The position numbers and the translations under genes were made by a program. DNA of 44,989 bases, taken from contig CAMWQN010000005.1 of assembly GCA_947176385.1 (NCBI GenBank), positions 1 through 44,989 of the forward strand, read 5' to 3'. Source of the DNA: an uncultured Rickettsiales bacterium (GTDB lineage: Bacteria; Pseudomonadota; Alphaproteobacteria; Rs-D84). Below, piece by piece: positions 1 through 11,118 of the stretch (position 1 is the first letter of the stretch; every line of letters begins with the position of its first letter). The notes under the pieces are model-generated. The model was not told the origin of the DNA. It ran no database searches and saw only the letters and a program-made list of their open reading frames with translations.

Positions 1-72
1 TTTTTTCACTCAGAAGACGGCATCCGCTCTCCTGCCTATTCTCGTGGGCGCGGATAGTTGTATAAGAGACAG
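1..72. other. Residual Illumina/Nextera sequencing adapter (non-genomic contig end)
   Basis: Contains cagaagacggcat...ctcgtgggcgcgga...tgtataagagacag, closely matching CAAGCAGAAGACGGCATACGAGAT-index-GTCTCGTGGGCTCGGAGATGTGTATAAGAGACAG with a few errors. Confidence 0.93.
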
Positions 73-107
73 TCTCTATGTCTTTTTTGAACCCAAAGGT
101 GGGTGTA

Positions 108-446
108 ATGATGATAAATGAAACATTGCGTTTAATACGAATAATACATGATTTGTCTGCAACAGAGTTGGCTCGGCAGCTAAAAATATCCGTTGGACAA
201 CTGTCAAAGATAGAAAACGGTAATGCCACACCAAGTTTAGAATTGATAGAAAAATACGCTTCCATATTTAAGACAACTAGTTCTGTTTTATTGCTTTTTG
301 CAGAAAATTTAGACACAGAAAAAAAACGAGGTAAAATAAAAATATCTATACGGGACAAGATGTTTAAATTGTTACAGATGTTGGGCGATTATAAAGATGA
401 CAAAGAAAATAAAAAAAATTCCACTAGAACAAAGCCCGCTATATAA
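108..446 (+). CDS. XRE-family helix-turn-helix protein; likely start 108 or 111 rather than 78
   Basis: HTH signature TELARQLKISVGQLSKIENGNATPSLELIEKYA; SD-like aaaggtggg before ATG 108; 3' end overlaps the RT ORF. Confidence 0.8.
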   Translation: MMINETLRLIRIIHDLSATELARQLKISVGQLSKIENGNATPSLELIEKYASIFKTTSSVLLLFAENLDTEKKRGKIKISIRDKMFKLLQMLGDYKDDKENKKNSTRTKPAI

Positions 447-1347
447 TCTATCTAGCAAAGCTAAACTATCTCATTTGTTGGGGTGTCGTACACAGTTTTT
501 ACATAATTTTCGAAACAATAGACGACAGTACAATATTTTCAGAATCAAGAAAAATAACAGTTCTGATAAAAGACCCGTAGAAGATCCGCATATGTTTCTA
601 AAACGTATGCATTCTAAACTTAAAATCCTTATTGCAGAGATTCAAACCCCAGATTATTTACATTCTGGAACAAAAGGGAAAAGCCATATAACGAATGCAA
701 AAAGTCATGTGGATGCCAAATATTGCGTTACATTAGATTTGAAGTCATTTTATCAGAATGCTCGAAAAACTTTTTTGCGTTACATGTTTCATACCGTATT
801 TCAAATGCCAGATGATATTGCGTACTGTGTGTCAGATATTGCCACAATTCCATATAAACCATCAGATGGGCATAATTCATATTTTTCAACCGGGTCGCCT
901 TTAAGTCAGATACTTATCTTTTGGTGTTATAAAGGAACTTTTGACTACATTGATCGATTGGCTCAAAAAAAGGGTATAGTATTTACACTGTATGTAGATG
1001 ATATGACTTTTTCTTCTAAAGCGCCGATACCCAAAAGTTTTATAAACTCTGTTGAAAAACGTCTAAAAAGAGTGGGATTGCATCTGAACGAACGTAAAAC
1101 GAAACAATATAGACCCACAGATTTTAAAATAATAACGGGTTGTGCTATTAAAAACGGATGCATGAAAGCAAAAAATTCTAAACGCAAAGAGATAATTGCC
1201 AAATTAAAACAAAATGATTGCTCTCCTCAAGCAATAGCATCGATTGTTGGAAAAATTGCATCGCAACAACAAATAGAACCAAATATATTGAATGCATCAA
1301 AACAGCAGTTGATTGCTAAGCGTAAAAAAATCAAAAACAAGCGATAA
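397..1347 (+). CDS. Retron-like reverse transcriptase
   Basis: RT motifs: LDLKSFYQN, STGSPLSQILIFW, catalytic YVDDMTFSS. Retron-type NAxxH (NAKSH) before the first catalytic block and VTG-like ITG (IITGCAIKNG) after YxDD. Confidence 0.85.
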   Translation: MTKKIKKIPLEQSPLYNLSSKAKLSHLLGCRTQFLHNFRNNRRQYNIFRIKKNNSSDKRPVEDPHMFLKRMHSKLKILIAEIQTPDYLHSGTKGKSHITNAKSHVDAKYCVTLDLKSFYQNARKTFLRYMFHTVFQMPDDIAYCVSDIATIPYKPSDGHNSYFSTGSPLSQILIFWCYKGTFDYIDRLAQKKGIVFTLYVDDMTFSSKAPIPKSFINSVEKRLKRVGLHLNERKTKQYRPTDFKIITGCAIKNGCMKAKNSKRKEIIAKLKQNDCSPQAIASIVGKIASQQQIEPNILNASKQQLIAKRKKIKNKR

Positions 1348-1800
1348 TCATTCATCAGAACCAACAAACACAATCCCGAACCAGGTGCGGAGGAGAGACA
1401 GGTGGGGCTGGTAGGTTGTTGCGCTGGATTGTTCGCATTTGAATTCTGCCATTTCTTCGGGCGATAGCCCCCGTTCCTGGGCAAGTTTGTTCGCCAGCCC
1501 AATCAGGTAAAATACGTTGCCTTGGGGACCTTTCAGATCAATAACGATGCCAGTCTGGTATTTGGCGCCAGGACGTGTGCATGTGTCCTTGCGCTGGGGC
1601 GCTTTGTAATTTGCGGACATTTGCGCCAATTTGCGCTGGAGGTGGAGCAAGAGACCAGCCTGGCGGCCGGTAAGATGGTCGTTGTTGGTTTTACGGATGG
1701 CGGCCTCTAGGTTACGCATGGTGCGCATAGCGGCAAAGTACAGCATCGTAAATTCAGTGCGGTTGTTGGGCGTGATATCATCAAAATGCGTGTATTTCAT
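1348..1800 (-). CDS. Hypothetical protein, convergent with and directly abutting the RT ORF
   Basis: 150-aa ORF; SD-like aaaagga upstream of ATG; no family recognised. Confidence 0.6.
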   Translation of the reverse strand: MKYTHFDDITPNNRTEFTMLYFAAMRTMRNLEAAIRKTNNDHLTGRQAGLLLHLQRKLAQMSANYKAPQRKDTCTRPGAKYQTGIVIDLKGPQGNVFYLIGLANKLAQERGLSPEEMAEFKCEQSSATTYQPHLSLLRTWFGIVFVGSDE

Positions 1801-2015
1801 AGAAAATCCTTTTAGGTTGCTGCATTTGTGCTTAATAAAACGCTTTTGTCCAGTGGTTTATTCTGCTTAATTGGAATTTGTAGGCGTATAATCGGAAGTA
1901 GGCCTTGATTTCATAAGGACAAGAAACCTGTGTGACCGAGGAGGAAGCGATAGATGATTATAACAATCATATTTAGGGGGATGAGCGATTGCTCTCGACC
2001 ACAAGTGTTGTACAA

Positions 2016-2043
2016 TAAACAAGCCCCATGGTTGGGGCTTGTT
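2016..2043. terminator. Bidirectional intrinsic terminator
   Basis: AAGCCCCA-TGGT-TGGGGCTT hairpin with flanking A/T tracts between convergent units. Confidence 0.75.
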
Positions 2044-3432
2044 TTAGTCATTTGGAGCTTTTAAAACAATGTCATTACGACTTCGATGGTTATTGCAGTA
2101 TCTATGAGTCAATCTGGCGTTATCTGCTGTAGTTGTGCCTCCCATCCAGAATTGTTCAATATGGTCAACAGCCGCATCATCTACACTCATAATTTTATTG
2201 CCACAAATTGCACAGGTATTATCCTTTTCGAATAACTCATTCTTAAATTGGTGAGTATAACACCGAGCCTGTGTTTGATCATTAGCAAGAATCTGCTCCA
2301 TTCTGTGTCTGAATATATCAAACCTAGTTCTCACTTGGACGTTCCCAGAAGTGGACCGAGTAATAGAATCTATAAATTTCTCGTCATTAACCATAAGGTC
2401 AATCGTAGCCTCTCTTATAAGATCCGCATTTCGTGTAACCTTATTTTTGTCTTGTGTAGAAAAGAACCACATATAAATATCAAATAAGGATGTGTTAATA
2501 TTAAGGCTTTTGTTGTCCCATTTGCCTTCTTTGGTATCTAAATCAATAACATAGCGTTTAAAAGCTTGTTTGCCATATATGGTTTTTATTAGGTACAAGG
2601 CGTTTTTAAATCTTTCTTCATCCTCTTTACGTTGTTTGTCATCATAAATCTTAAAATGTTCGCAATCATCATTTAAGAACTTCTTCATAGGTGCTGAATA
2701 TTTTAAATATGTTTGATGAGAAAAAGCCATAAAACGCAAAACAAGCTCCACGTCTTTCATTCGGGGTTCGTTGTTCCTCAGACCAACCAGTTCTCTGAAC
2801 ACCGTATCTTTTGCTAAAGCCTTTACTGTTTCCATATATGTGCCACGATAAATACAGTTACGCAACTCCATATCATTTAGTCCGACAGAGCCGCGGTTAA
2901 GTCGTTCAAACATATCGAACTTTATATCCGGGCCGGAATTTTTAAGAATAACCACAATGCGTATCGAATAATTTTTTAATTTTCGTTGGGCTTCTTTATC
3001 TAGGTCAACAAATCTGCACTTGTTGTACTGGTCCAAAACATTTAATGAAGATAATTTAAATTCAGTTTTTCGACCGTCGGGGTGTTCGAATTCATTATTC
3101 ATAAAACGAATAATAGATGTCAGACGTTGTTGTCCATCGATAACCAGCCATTTCCCATCGTCTGTTTCAGAGACATATATAACTGGTACAGGAAAACCCA
3201 ACAAAATACTTTCGATTAACTTGCTCGCTTGTCCACTGTTCCAAACGTATTTTCGTTGGAAAGATGGGCGCAAAATAATATCGCCGCTTTGCCACATTGA
3301 AAATAAAGTATGGATATTTGGGTCTGTGGATTGCGTAAAAATTTGTTGTGTCGACAAATCAAGAAATTCATTGTTGTTGCCATCGGTCGTATCTTCTTCG
3401 TAAACTAACATATTGTCATCAAATTCGGACAT
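2044..3432 (-). CDS. DUF262 (GmrSD N-terminal-like/ParB-fold) protein with C-terminal HNH nuclease domain
   Basis: DUF262-like FQRKYVWNSGQASKLIESILLGFPVPVIYV...WLVIDGQQRLTSI; C-terminal CAICGNKI...VDHIEQFWMGGTTTADNARLTHRYCNNHRS HNH motif. Confidence 0.85.
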   Translation of the reverse strand: MSEFDDNMLVYEEDTTDGNNNEFLDLSTQQIFTQSTDPNIHTLFSMWQSGDIILRPSFQRKYVWNSGQASKLIESILLGFPVPVIYVSETDDGKWLVIDGQQRLTSIIRFMNNEFEHPDGRKTEFKLSSLNVLDQYNKCRFVDLDKEAQRKLKNYSIRIVVILKNSGPDIKFDMFERLNRGSVGLNDMELRNCIYRGTYMETVKALAKDTVFRELVGLRNNEPRMKDVELVLRFMAFSHQTYLKYSAPMKKFLNDDCEHFKIYDDKQRKEDEERFKNALYLIKTIYGKQAFKRYVIDLDTKEGKWDNKSLNINTSLFDIYMWFFSTQDKNKVTRNADLIREATIDLMVNDEKFIDSITRSTSGNVQVRTRFDIFRHRMEQILANDQTQARCYTHQFKNELFEKDNTCAICGNKIMSVDDAAVDHIEQFWMGGTTTADNARLTHRYCNNHRSRNDIVLKAPND

Positions 3433-3600
3433 TTAAAGGCTCCTTATGTACTGGTATTATATAGAAATAAATTCATAATGCTAACTTTTTTCTATGCGTC
3501 ATCTAAATTCTAGTATTATTTCTGTGTAGCTGCTGTGTAGAAATATGTGTATTTCTGGGGGGGGCGTGGTGTGTCTAAAACAACCTAAATCCGAAAGTGT

Positions 3601-3640
3601 TAAATCAAAAAAATACCGCAAAATCAAATGATTTTGCGGT
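3601..3640 (-). terminator. Intrinsic terminator downstream of tRNA-Asn
   Basis: Perfect 12-bp stem ACCGCAAAATCA-AA-TGATTTTGCGGT followed on the minus strand by a T-run. Confidence 0.75.
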
Positions 3641-3648
3641 CTAATCTT

Positions 3649-3724
3649 TGGCTCGGGCAGCTGGACTCGAACCAGCGACATACGGATTAACAGTCCGTTG
3701 TTCTACCGACTGAACTATGCCCGA
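3649..3724 (-). tRNA. tRNA-Asn (GTT), CCA encoded
   Basis: Minus strand TCGGGCATAGTTCAGTCGGTAGAACAACGGACTGTTAATCCGTATGTCGCTGGTTCGAGTCCAGCTGCCCGAGCCA; cloverleaf with GTT anticodon. Confidence 0.95.
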
Positions 3725-3855
3725 ATAGCGTTGCTTATATTATATGCTTTTATACAACATTTCAAGTACTTTTTTATCAGATTTGGATTTTTTTCTTTTT
3801 ATAGCGTATTTAGCCGCTTGGCGGGGCAATATTATGATGCGGGGACAAAAAAGAA

Positions 3856-3975
3856 TTACTTCTTGGTATTTTGTGTTGTTGTTGCCAATGCGTGTTCTTT
3901 TGCACGTGCTGTGCGCAGTTTCTGTTCTTGTTGTGCCAGTCTGTCGATTGCGCGCCAAAGGTCAGAATGTGTCAT
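3856..3975 (-). CDS. Small (39 aa) helical protein MTHSDLWRAIDRLAQQEQKLRTARAKEHALATTTQNTKK
   Basis: Continuous ORF below the track's length cutoff, with SD-like AAGGAAT upstream of ATG. Confidence 0.45.
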   Translation of the reverse strand: MTHSDLWRAIDRLAQQEQKLRTARAKEHALATTTQNTKK

Positions 3976-4149
3976 TGTTTTATTCCTTGCATCTGTATAT
4001 AAATGCATTATTTCATAATGTGGCGGCTTTTCCTATCGGAAAGAAATCCTGGGGTTGAGCGCCTGTTTGCCAGATTTAAATTTATTGCAGGTTTGAAATT
4101 TTGGTGCTATATTTGACTACGTCCAATAAAGATGACAAAAGGAAATAAA

Positions 4150-4965
4150 ATGTTATTGAAAGGAAAAAAGATTCTGATTACAGGCGTTGCAAACGATTGG
4201 TCTATGGCGTGGGCAATTGCCAAACGTGCGCATGAAATGGGTGCAGAAATCGCGATGCCGTATGCGATGCCAAATTTGGAAAAGCGTGTACGTCCATTGG
4301 CGGAATCAATCAATGCAAAATTCGTCCAAGAATGCAATGTTCAGAACGATGAACAGATGGATTCTTTGTTTAATGCCATTGAAAAAGAATGGGGACACCT
4401 GGATGGTATGTTGCATGCGATTGCATTCTCAGATAAAAATGAATTAACCGGTCGTTATGCTGACACAAGCCGTGACAATTTCAAAAACACAATGGATATT
4501 TCAGTTTATTCATTGGTTGATTTGACACGTCGCGCGTCAAAGTTGATGAAAGATGGTGGTTCTGTTGTTGCACTGACATATTTTGGCGGGGAAAAGTCTG
4601 TACCAAACTATAACGTAATGGGTGTTGCAAAATCCGCATTGGACAGCAGTGTTCGTTATCTGGCATCTGACCTGGGACGTGATAAAATCCGTGTTAATGC
4701 CATCAGTGCAGGTCCAATTATGACATTGGCGTCCAGTGGCGTTGGTGGATTCAAGGCAATGTTGCGTCTGAATGCGGAACAGACACCATTGCGCCGTAAC
4801 ATGACATTAGAAGATGTGTCTGGCGCAGCAGTTTATCTGTTCAGTGACTTGTCGTCGGCGGTGACTGGCGAAGTCCATCATGTTGATTGTGGTTATTCGA
4901 CCACCGGCATGATGCCGAACGAGCTGAAAGACATCCTGTTAAAAGGCTTGGACGATCAGCAGTAA
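4150..4965 (+). CDS. fabI: Enoyl-[acyl-carrier-protein] reductase (NADH)
   Basis: LLKGKKILITGVANDWSMAWAIAK N-terminus and YNVMGVAKSALDSSVRYLASDLG active site; SD AGGAAAT before ATG 4150. Confidence 0.95.
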   Translation: MLLKGKKILITGVANDWSMAWAIAKRAHEMGAEIAMPYAMPNLEKRVRPLAESINAKFVQECNVQNDEQMDSLFNAIEKEWGHLDGMLHAIAFSDKNELTGRYADTSRDNFKNTMDISVYSLVDLTRRASKLMKDGGSVVALTYFGGEKSVPNYNVMGVAKSALDSSVRYLASDLGRDKIRVNAISAGPIMTLASSGVGGFKAMLRLNAEQTPLRRNMTLEDVSGAAVYLFSDLSSAVTGEVHHVDCGYSTTGMMPNELKDILLKGLDDQQ

Positions 4966-5029
4966 AAGTTTTTTATCGGTACAACCAGTTAGGTTGGAGT
5001 TTTTTGTGTGAGGGGTGCTGAAGCCTTCA

Positions 5030-5061
5030 TAAAAATCCCGCCGTTTGGTGGGATTTTTTAT
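5030..5061 (+). terminator. Intrinsic terminator
   Basis: AATCCCGCC-GTTT-GGTGGGATT followed by TTTT. Confidence 0.7.
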
Positions 5062-5112
5062 TGCAATAATATATTAAAATGCTATTTTTGATAAAGCACA
5101 TAAGGGCATTAA

Positions 5113-5661
5113 ATGGTGACACAATATACGGATTTTTGCACAGCAGAATTGATTAAACTCTTGAAATGGCAAGATATGTTTGATATTGACTGGGCAACGT
5201 CATTCAGACGTGATGCGTATGAATTACAGCGGAATATGGCAAATATGATTTACAATGTCGCAAAAGAGGTTGCCCGATACAGCCCATGGGTGTATTTTCG
5301 TGGAACCCAGGATACTCCATTTGGTTTAAAGTATATATTTGATATCCCCAGCATTGGTGGCAGTGTCAAAGTTCAAAACATAACTTCAGCGCCCGCGCCA
5401 TTGGCAATTTTGCAATTATTAGATACTTCGCGTGTTTTGGTGTCAAACGAGTATTTAATTAGCGATAATATAGATAAATCTAATTGCATGACGCGCAAAA
5501 TATATAATGGTGCCCATGTATTGATAAGTGCCGGCGAGCTTAGTATCAAGTATCAGGCAGAAAAGAAACGCAGTGAAGAAGAGAGTCGTCGGATACAAGA
5601 AGCGGCAGCAAAAGAACAGGCGCTGGCAAGTTTGTTAAAAAACAAAGACCAGGGCAGATAA
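5113..5661 (+). CDS. Hypothetical protein with charged C-terminal helix
   Basis: 182-aa ORF; C-terminal KKRSEEESRRIQEAAAKEQALASLL. Confidence 0.7.
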   Translation: MVTQYTDFCTAELIKLLKWQDMFDIDWATSFRRDAYELQRNMANMIYNVAKEVARYSPWVYFRGTQDTPFGLKYIFDIPSIGGSVKVQNITSAPAPLAILQLLDTSRVLVSNEYLISDNIDKSNCMTRKIYNGAHVLISAGELSIKYQAEKKRSEEESRRIQEAAAKEQALASLLKNKDQGR

Positions 5662-5871
5662 TAATTTGATATTGTACATAATAAAATATATAAATCTGTC
5701 CATAGAGCAAATTATTCTTGTGTGTTCCAAGGCAGTCCAGCAGAAGTAAAAAAACTCTGTGAAGAAACCATTGGCAAAATTATTGTTGAAAAAATATCGC
5801 ATGTTCCCGGTACGTCCAAATGCACGATTGAGCCACGTGCCAGAAAATATTAATGTTAAATATTTTGTGCT

Positions 5872-5906
5872 AAAAAAACGCGTTACTATTGTAATGCGTT
5901 TTTTTG
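5872..5906. terminator. Bidirectional terminator at the end of ligA
   Basis: AAAAAAACGCGTTAC-TATT-GTAATGCGTTTTTTT. Confidence 0.7.
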
Positions 5907-5920
5907 TCGGTTTTTATAAA

Positions 5921-8155
<2,235 letters not shown>

Positions 8156-8247
8156 TCACTTGCGACAGGGAAAATATTCATGATAAAATTCACTTGAATT
8201 TTTGACAAAAATCAACTGGCAATTGAAAACAATATAGGGAGAGAGTA

Positions 8248-8508
8248 ATGTTTCATGCATGTTTGTGGTCTGCAATTGATAATCTGGCAGCCAAAAATCA
8301 TATGTCATGTTCTGGTATGGCACGACGCAGTGGTCTGGATGCGACCGTGTTTAACAAAAGTAAACGTTACAGTCGTGCTGGCAAACCGCATTATCCATCA
8401 ATGAAGAGTGTAGAAAAGGTATTAACTGCAACTGGTACATCAATGGTGGACTTTGCTGAAATGATTGTAGATGCATCACGCAACATCGAACGTCAATCAA
8501 AACACTAG
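8248..8508 (+). CDS. Small HTH protein resembling the N-terminal domain of S24/C1-type repressors
   Basis: GMARRSGLDATVFNKSKRYSRAGKPHYPSMKSVEKVLTATGTSMVDFAEMI; peptidase domain absent. Confidence 0.7.
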   Translation: MFHACLWSAIDNLAAKNHMSCSGMARRSGLDATVFNKSKRYSRAGKPHYPSMKSVEKVLTATGTSMVDFAEMIVDASRNIERQSKH

Positions 8509-8514
8509 GGCACA

Positions 8515-9189
8515 TTACATCCCAAATTTGTATGATGCACCGATATATATCTGGGTGGCATCAACCTTGCTGACGGCGTCTTGGTGTTCAACATTGCCAT
8601 ATTTGACGTATTTTATACCTAAATCCAGTGCGATGCGTTCGTTCAGGTCGAACCAGACGCCTGCCATTACCTGATACGACAGATCAAATGCATTATCCAA
8701 TTCGCCATCAACATCGCCCCAAATACCGGTCAGTCCAATACCTGCACCGATGTATGGTGCCACAACCCCGCTGTATTCTTGGAACAAGTATGCGTTAAAT
8801 AAATTCGCCCACAGGTTATAACTGAAATCGTGGTTGTAATTATTGTGTGTTGAACCCATGTACAATGTTTCATATTCAACGCGCAGAAAATCGGTCAATC
8901 GATTTCCCAGTACGGTTCCGAAACCGAAATTATCGCGTGTTTTTTCTTCGTGATATCCGGTGGGAAAAGTGTATGCATATGCGGCGTGTTCATTTTTATA
9001 AATACGGAATCCGGTATAGTTATCACGCCGTGCGTTTTTATTGTCACAGTCGCATTTACATATCGGATAATCAGTCCCTGCATCTGGAGCGTCATATGTA
9101 ATGTATTCATCATATTCGCCATACGTATTTGCGACCGCTGGCGTGATACATATGCACAGTGCTGCGATAATAAATGGAATTTTCTTCAT
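8515..9189 (-). CDS. Outer-membrane beta-barrel protein
   Basis: Signal peptide MKKIPFIIAALCICITPAVA, alternating beta pattern, terminal YKFGM; SD AAAGGAAAG before ATG 9189. Confidence 0.8.
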   Translation of the reverse strand: MKKIPFIIAALCICITPAVANTYGEYDEYITYDAPDAGTDYPICKCDCDNKNARRDNYTGFRIYKNEHAAYAYTFPTGYHEEKTRDNFGFGTVLGNRLTDFLRVEYETLYMGSTHNNYNHDFSYNLWANLFNAYLFQEYSGVVAPYIGAGIGLTGIWGDVDGELDNAFDLSYQVMAGVWFDLNERIALDLGIKYVKYGNVEHQDAVSKVDATQIYIGASYKFGM

Positions 9190-9293
9190 ATGCTCTCTTT
9201 CCTTTTTGATAAACTTCATTAAAATATAATCGTTGGCAAAACACAAGAATTTTGTGTTATAATCGTTGTATTAAAACAAAGGAAGATTTTGCA

Positions 9294-11069
9294 TTGGCAC
9301 GCACGCCGGAAAACAATATCAAAGAATCTCAAAAAGAGCGCACTTCGTCATGGCGTGTGCGCGTGTTGGTATGGTTGCTGGATTTGATGTTGTTGCTGGG
9401 GGTGGCGACTGCTGCGTATGTATTGATTGTGTTTTTACAGATGCCATCGCTGGATTCGATATTGCATGAAACGCGACCAGCGGCAATTATATTCTTGGAT
9501 AAAAACGGACATGAAATTCGCGCGTCAAATCGTATTATGGGAACGCCTGTATCTGTCGATACATTGCCACCATATGTATGGCAGGCAATCATTGCAATCG
9601 AAGACAAACGTTTCTTTGACCATGGTCCGATTGATATGCGTGGCATATCACGTGCGTTGGTATCAAATATGGTGCATGGTCGTATTGCGGCGGGTGGTTC
9701 AACAATCACACAACAAACTGCCAAGAATGTGTTTTTAAGTCGCGACAAAAAAATCTCGCGCAAGGTTCAGGAACTAATCCTGTCATATTGGTTGGAAAAT
9801 CGGTTTAATAAAAATCAGGTCTTGGATTTATACATGAACCGTGTGTCATTGGTTGGTGGTATGCGTGGAATTGATGCTGCGGCACGTGCAATGTTCCAGA
9901 CATCGGCAAATAATATGTCACTGGCACAAAGCGCGCAAATCGCTGCGATGTTAAAGGCGCCGACCACATACAGTCCACTGCGTAATCCGGACAAGAATAT
10001 TGCCCGTGCCCGTGTAATATTACAAGAAATGGTTCGTCAGGGATATATTTCGATTAACCAGGCACGCGCAGCGGCAGCAGAACTGGGACCTGCGACACCT
10101 GCACCTGACACAAACATATATCGTTATTGGACAGATTTTGTAATGGATGAATTACATTCACGTATGGGCGAATTTTCATCTGATATGTACGTTCATACAA
10201 CAATAGATATGAAATTGCAGGAACATGTTGCCGCGATATTACCATCACATGTCGGGACTTACCAGGGGGCGGTTGTTGCTGTTGCACGTGATGGGGCGAT
10301 TACATCAATGGTTGGTGGCGCGGATTATAAAACCAGTCAATTTAATCGCGTGTTGGCATCGCGCCAACCAGGCAGTACGTTCAAGCCTGTTGTTTATCTG
10401 GTCGCCCTGGAGGGTGGCATGACCCCCGACATGTATGTAAATGATTCACCGTTTTCAATTGGTGACTACAACCCGCAGAACTATAATTCACGTTACTATG
10501 GCGACATAACATTGGCGACGGCTTTTGCAAAAAGTGTGAACTCTGTGCCTTTAAAATTAACAGAAATTTATGGTATCGACGCTGTGCTTGATATGGCAGG
10601 ACGTCTGGGGGTGGGAACGCAATTGCGGCGTGAATATTCGACAGTACTTGGTGCGTCGGAAATGAACCTGTTGGATTTGACAACGATATACGCCGTTATC
10701 TGGAATAATGGTGCGTCCGTTCGTCCGTATTCCATTACGCGTATTACAGACCCAGCAGGAAAGATTTTATATGAACGCAATCCATCTGATCCAATTCAAA
10801 TTTTGGCGCCACAAACAATCAGTTATATGGCAGAGTTATTGTCAGATGTCACCAAGCCTGGTGGTACCGGACATCGTGCCGCCGCGCCGAATGTGTTGGG
10901 TGGAAAAACAGGAACCAGTAATAATAACCGCGATGCATGGTTTGTTGGTGCGACATCGGATTCTGTCATTGGTGTGTGGGTTGGTAACGATAATTTTACG
11001 CCCATGGGGACCAAAGTTACAGGTGGAACAATTCCGGCTGAAATTTTTCATGATATCGTCTTGCAATAA
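9294..11069 (+). CDS. Class A penicillin-binding protein (PBP1A-like), probable TTG start
   Basis: Transglycosylase EDKRFFDHGPIDMRGI and GGSTITQQTAKNVFLS; transpeptidase STFK and KTGTS; AAAGGAAG SD 8 nt before TTG 9294. Confidence 0.93.
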   Translation: MARTPENNIKESQKERTSSWRVRVLVWLLDLMLLLGVATAAYVLIVFLQMPSLDSILHETRPAAIIFLDKNGHEIRASNRIMGTPVSVDTLPPYVWQAIIAIEDKRFFDHGPIDMRGISRALVSNMVHGRIAAGGSTITQQTAKNVFLSRDKKISRKVQELILSYWLENRFNKNQVLDLYMNRVSLVGGMRGIDAAARAMFQTSANNMSLAQSAQIAAMLKAPTTYSPLRNPDKNIARARVILQEMVRQGYISINQARAAAAELGPATPAPDTNIYRYWTDFVMDELHSRMGEFSSDMYVHTTIDMKLQEHVAAILPSHVGTYQGAVVAVARDGAITSMVGGADYKTSQFNRVLASRQPGSTFKPVVYLVALEGGMTPDMYVNDSPFSIGDYNPQNYNSRYYGDITLATAFAKSVNSVPLKLTEIYGIDAVLDMAGRLGVGTQLRREYSTVLGASEMNLLDLTTIYAVIWNNGASVRPYSITRITDPAGKILYERNPSDPIQILAPQTISYMAELLSDVTKPGGTGHRAAAPNVLGGKTGTSNNNRDAWFVGATSDSVIGVWVGNDNFTPMGTKVTGGTIPAEIFHDIVLQ

Positions 11070-11118
11070 AGATAGATTTTTGCAAACATTGTCCCGTATT
11101 TAGTTTGCGGGGGATTAT

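Noticed and set aside
64-78. AGAGACAGTCTCT palindrome near the contig start
   Set aside because: Straddles the adapter/insert junction; not a biological palindrome.
4970-5010. AAAAAACTCCAACC-like sequence after fabI resembling the leaders
   Set aside because: Only the CAACC/GGTTG hairpin plus T-run is present; no P1 partner, P2 loop or HTH gene, so it is most simply a fabI terminator.
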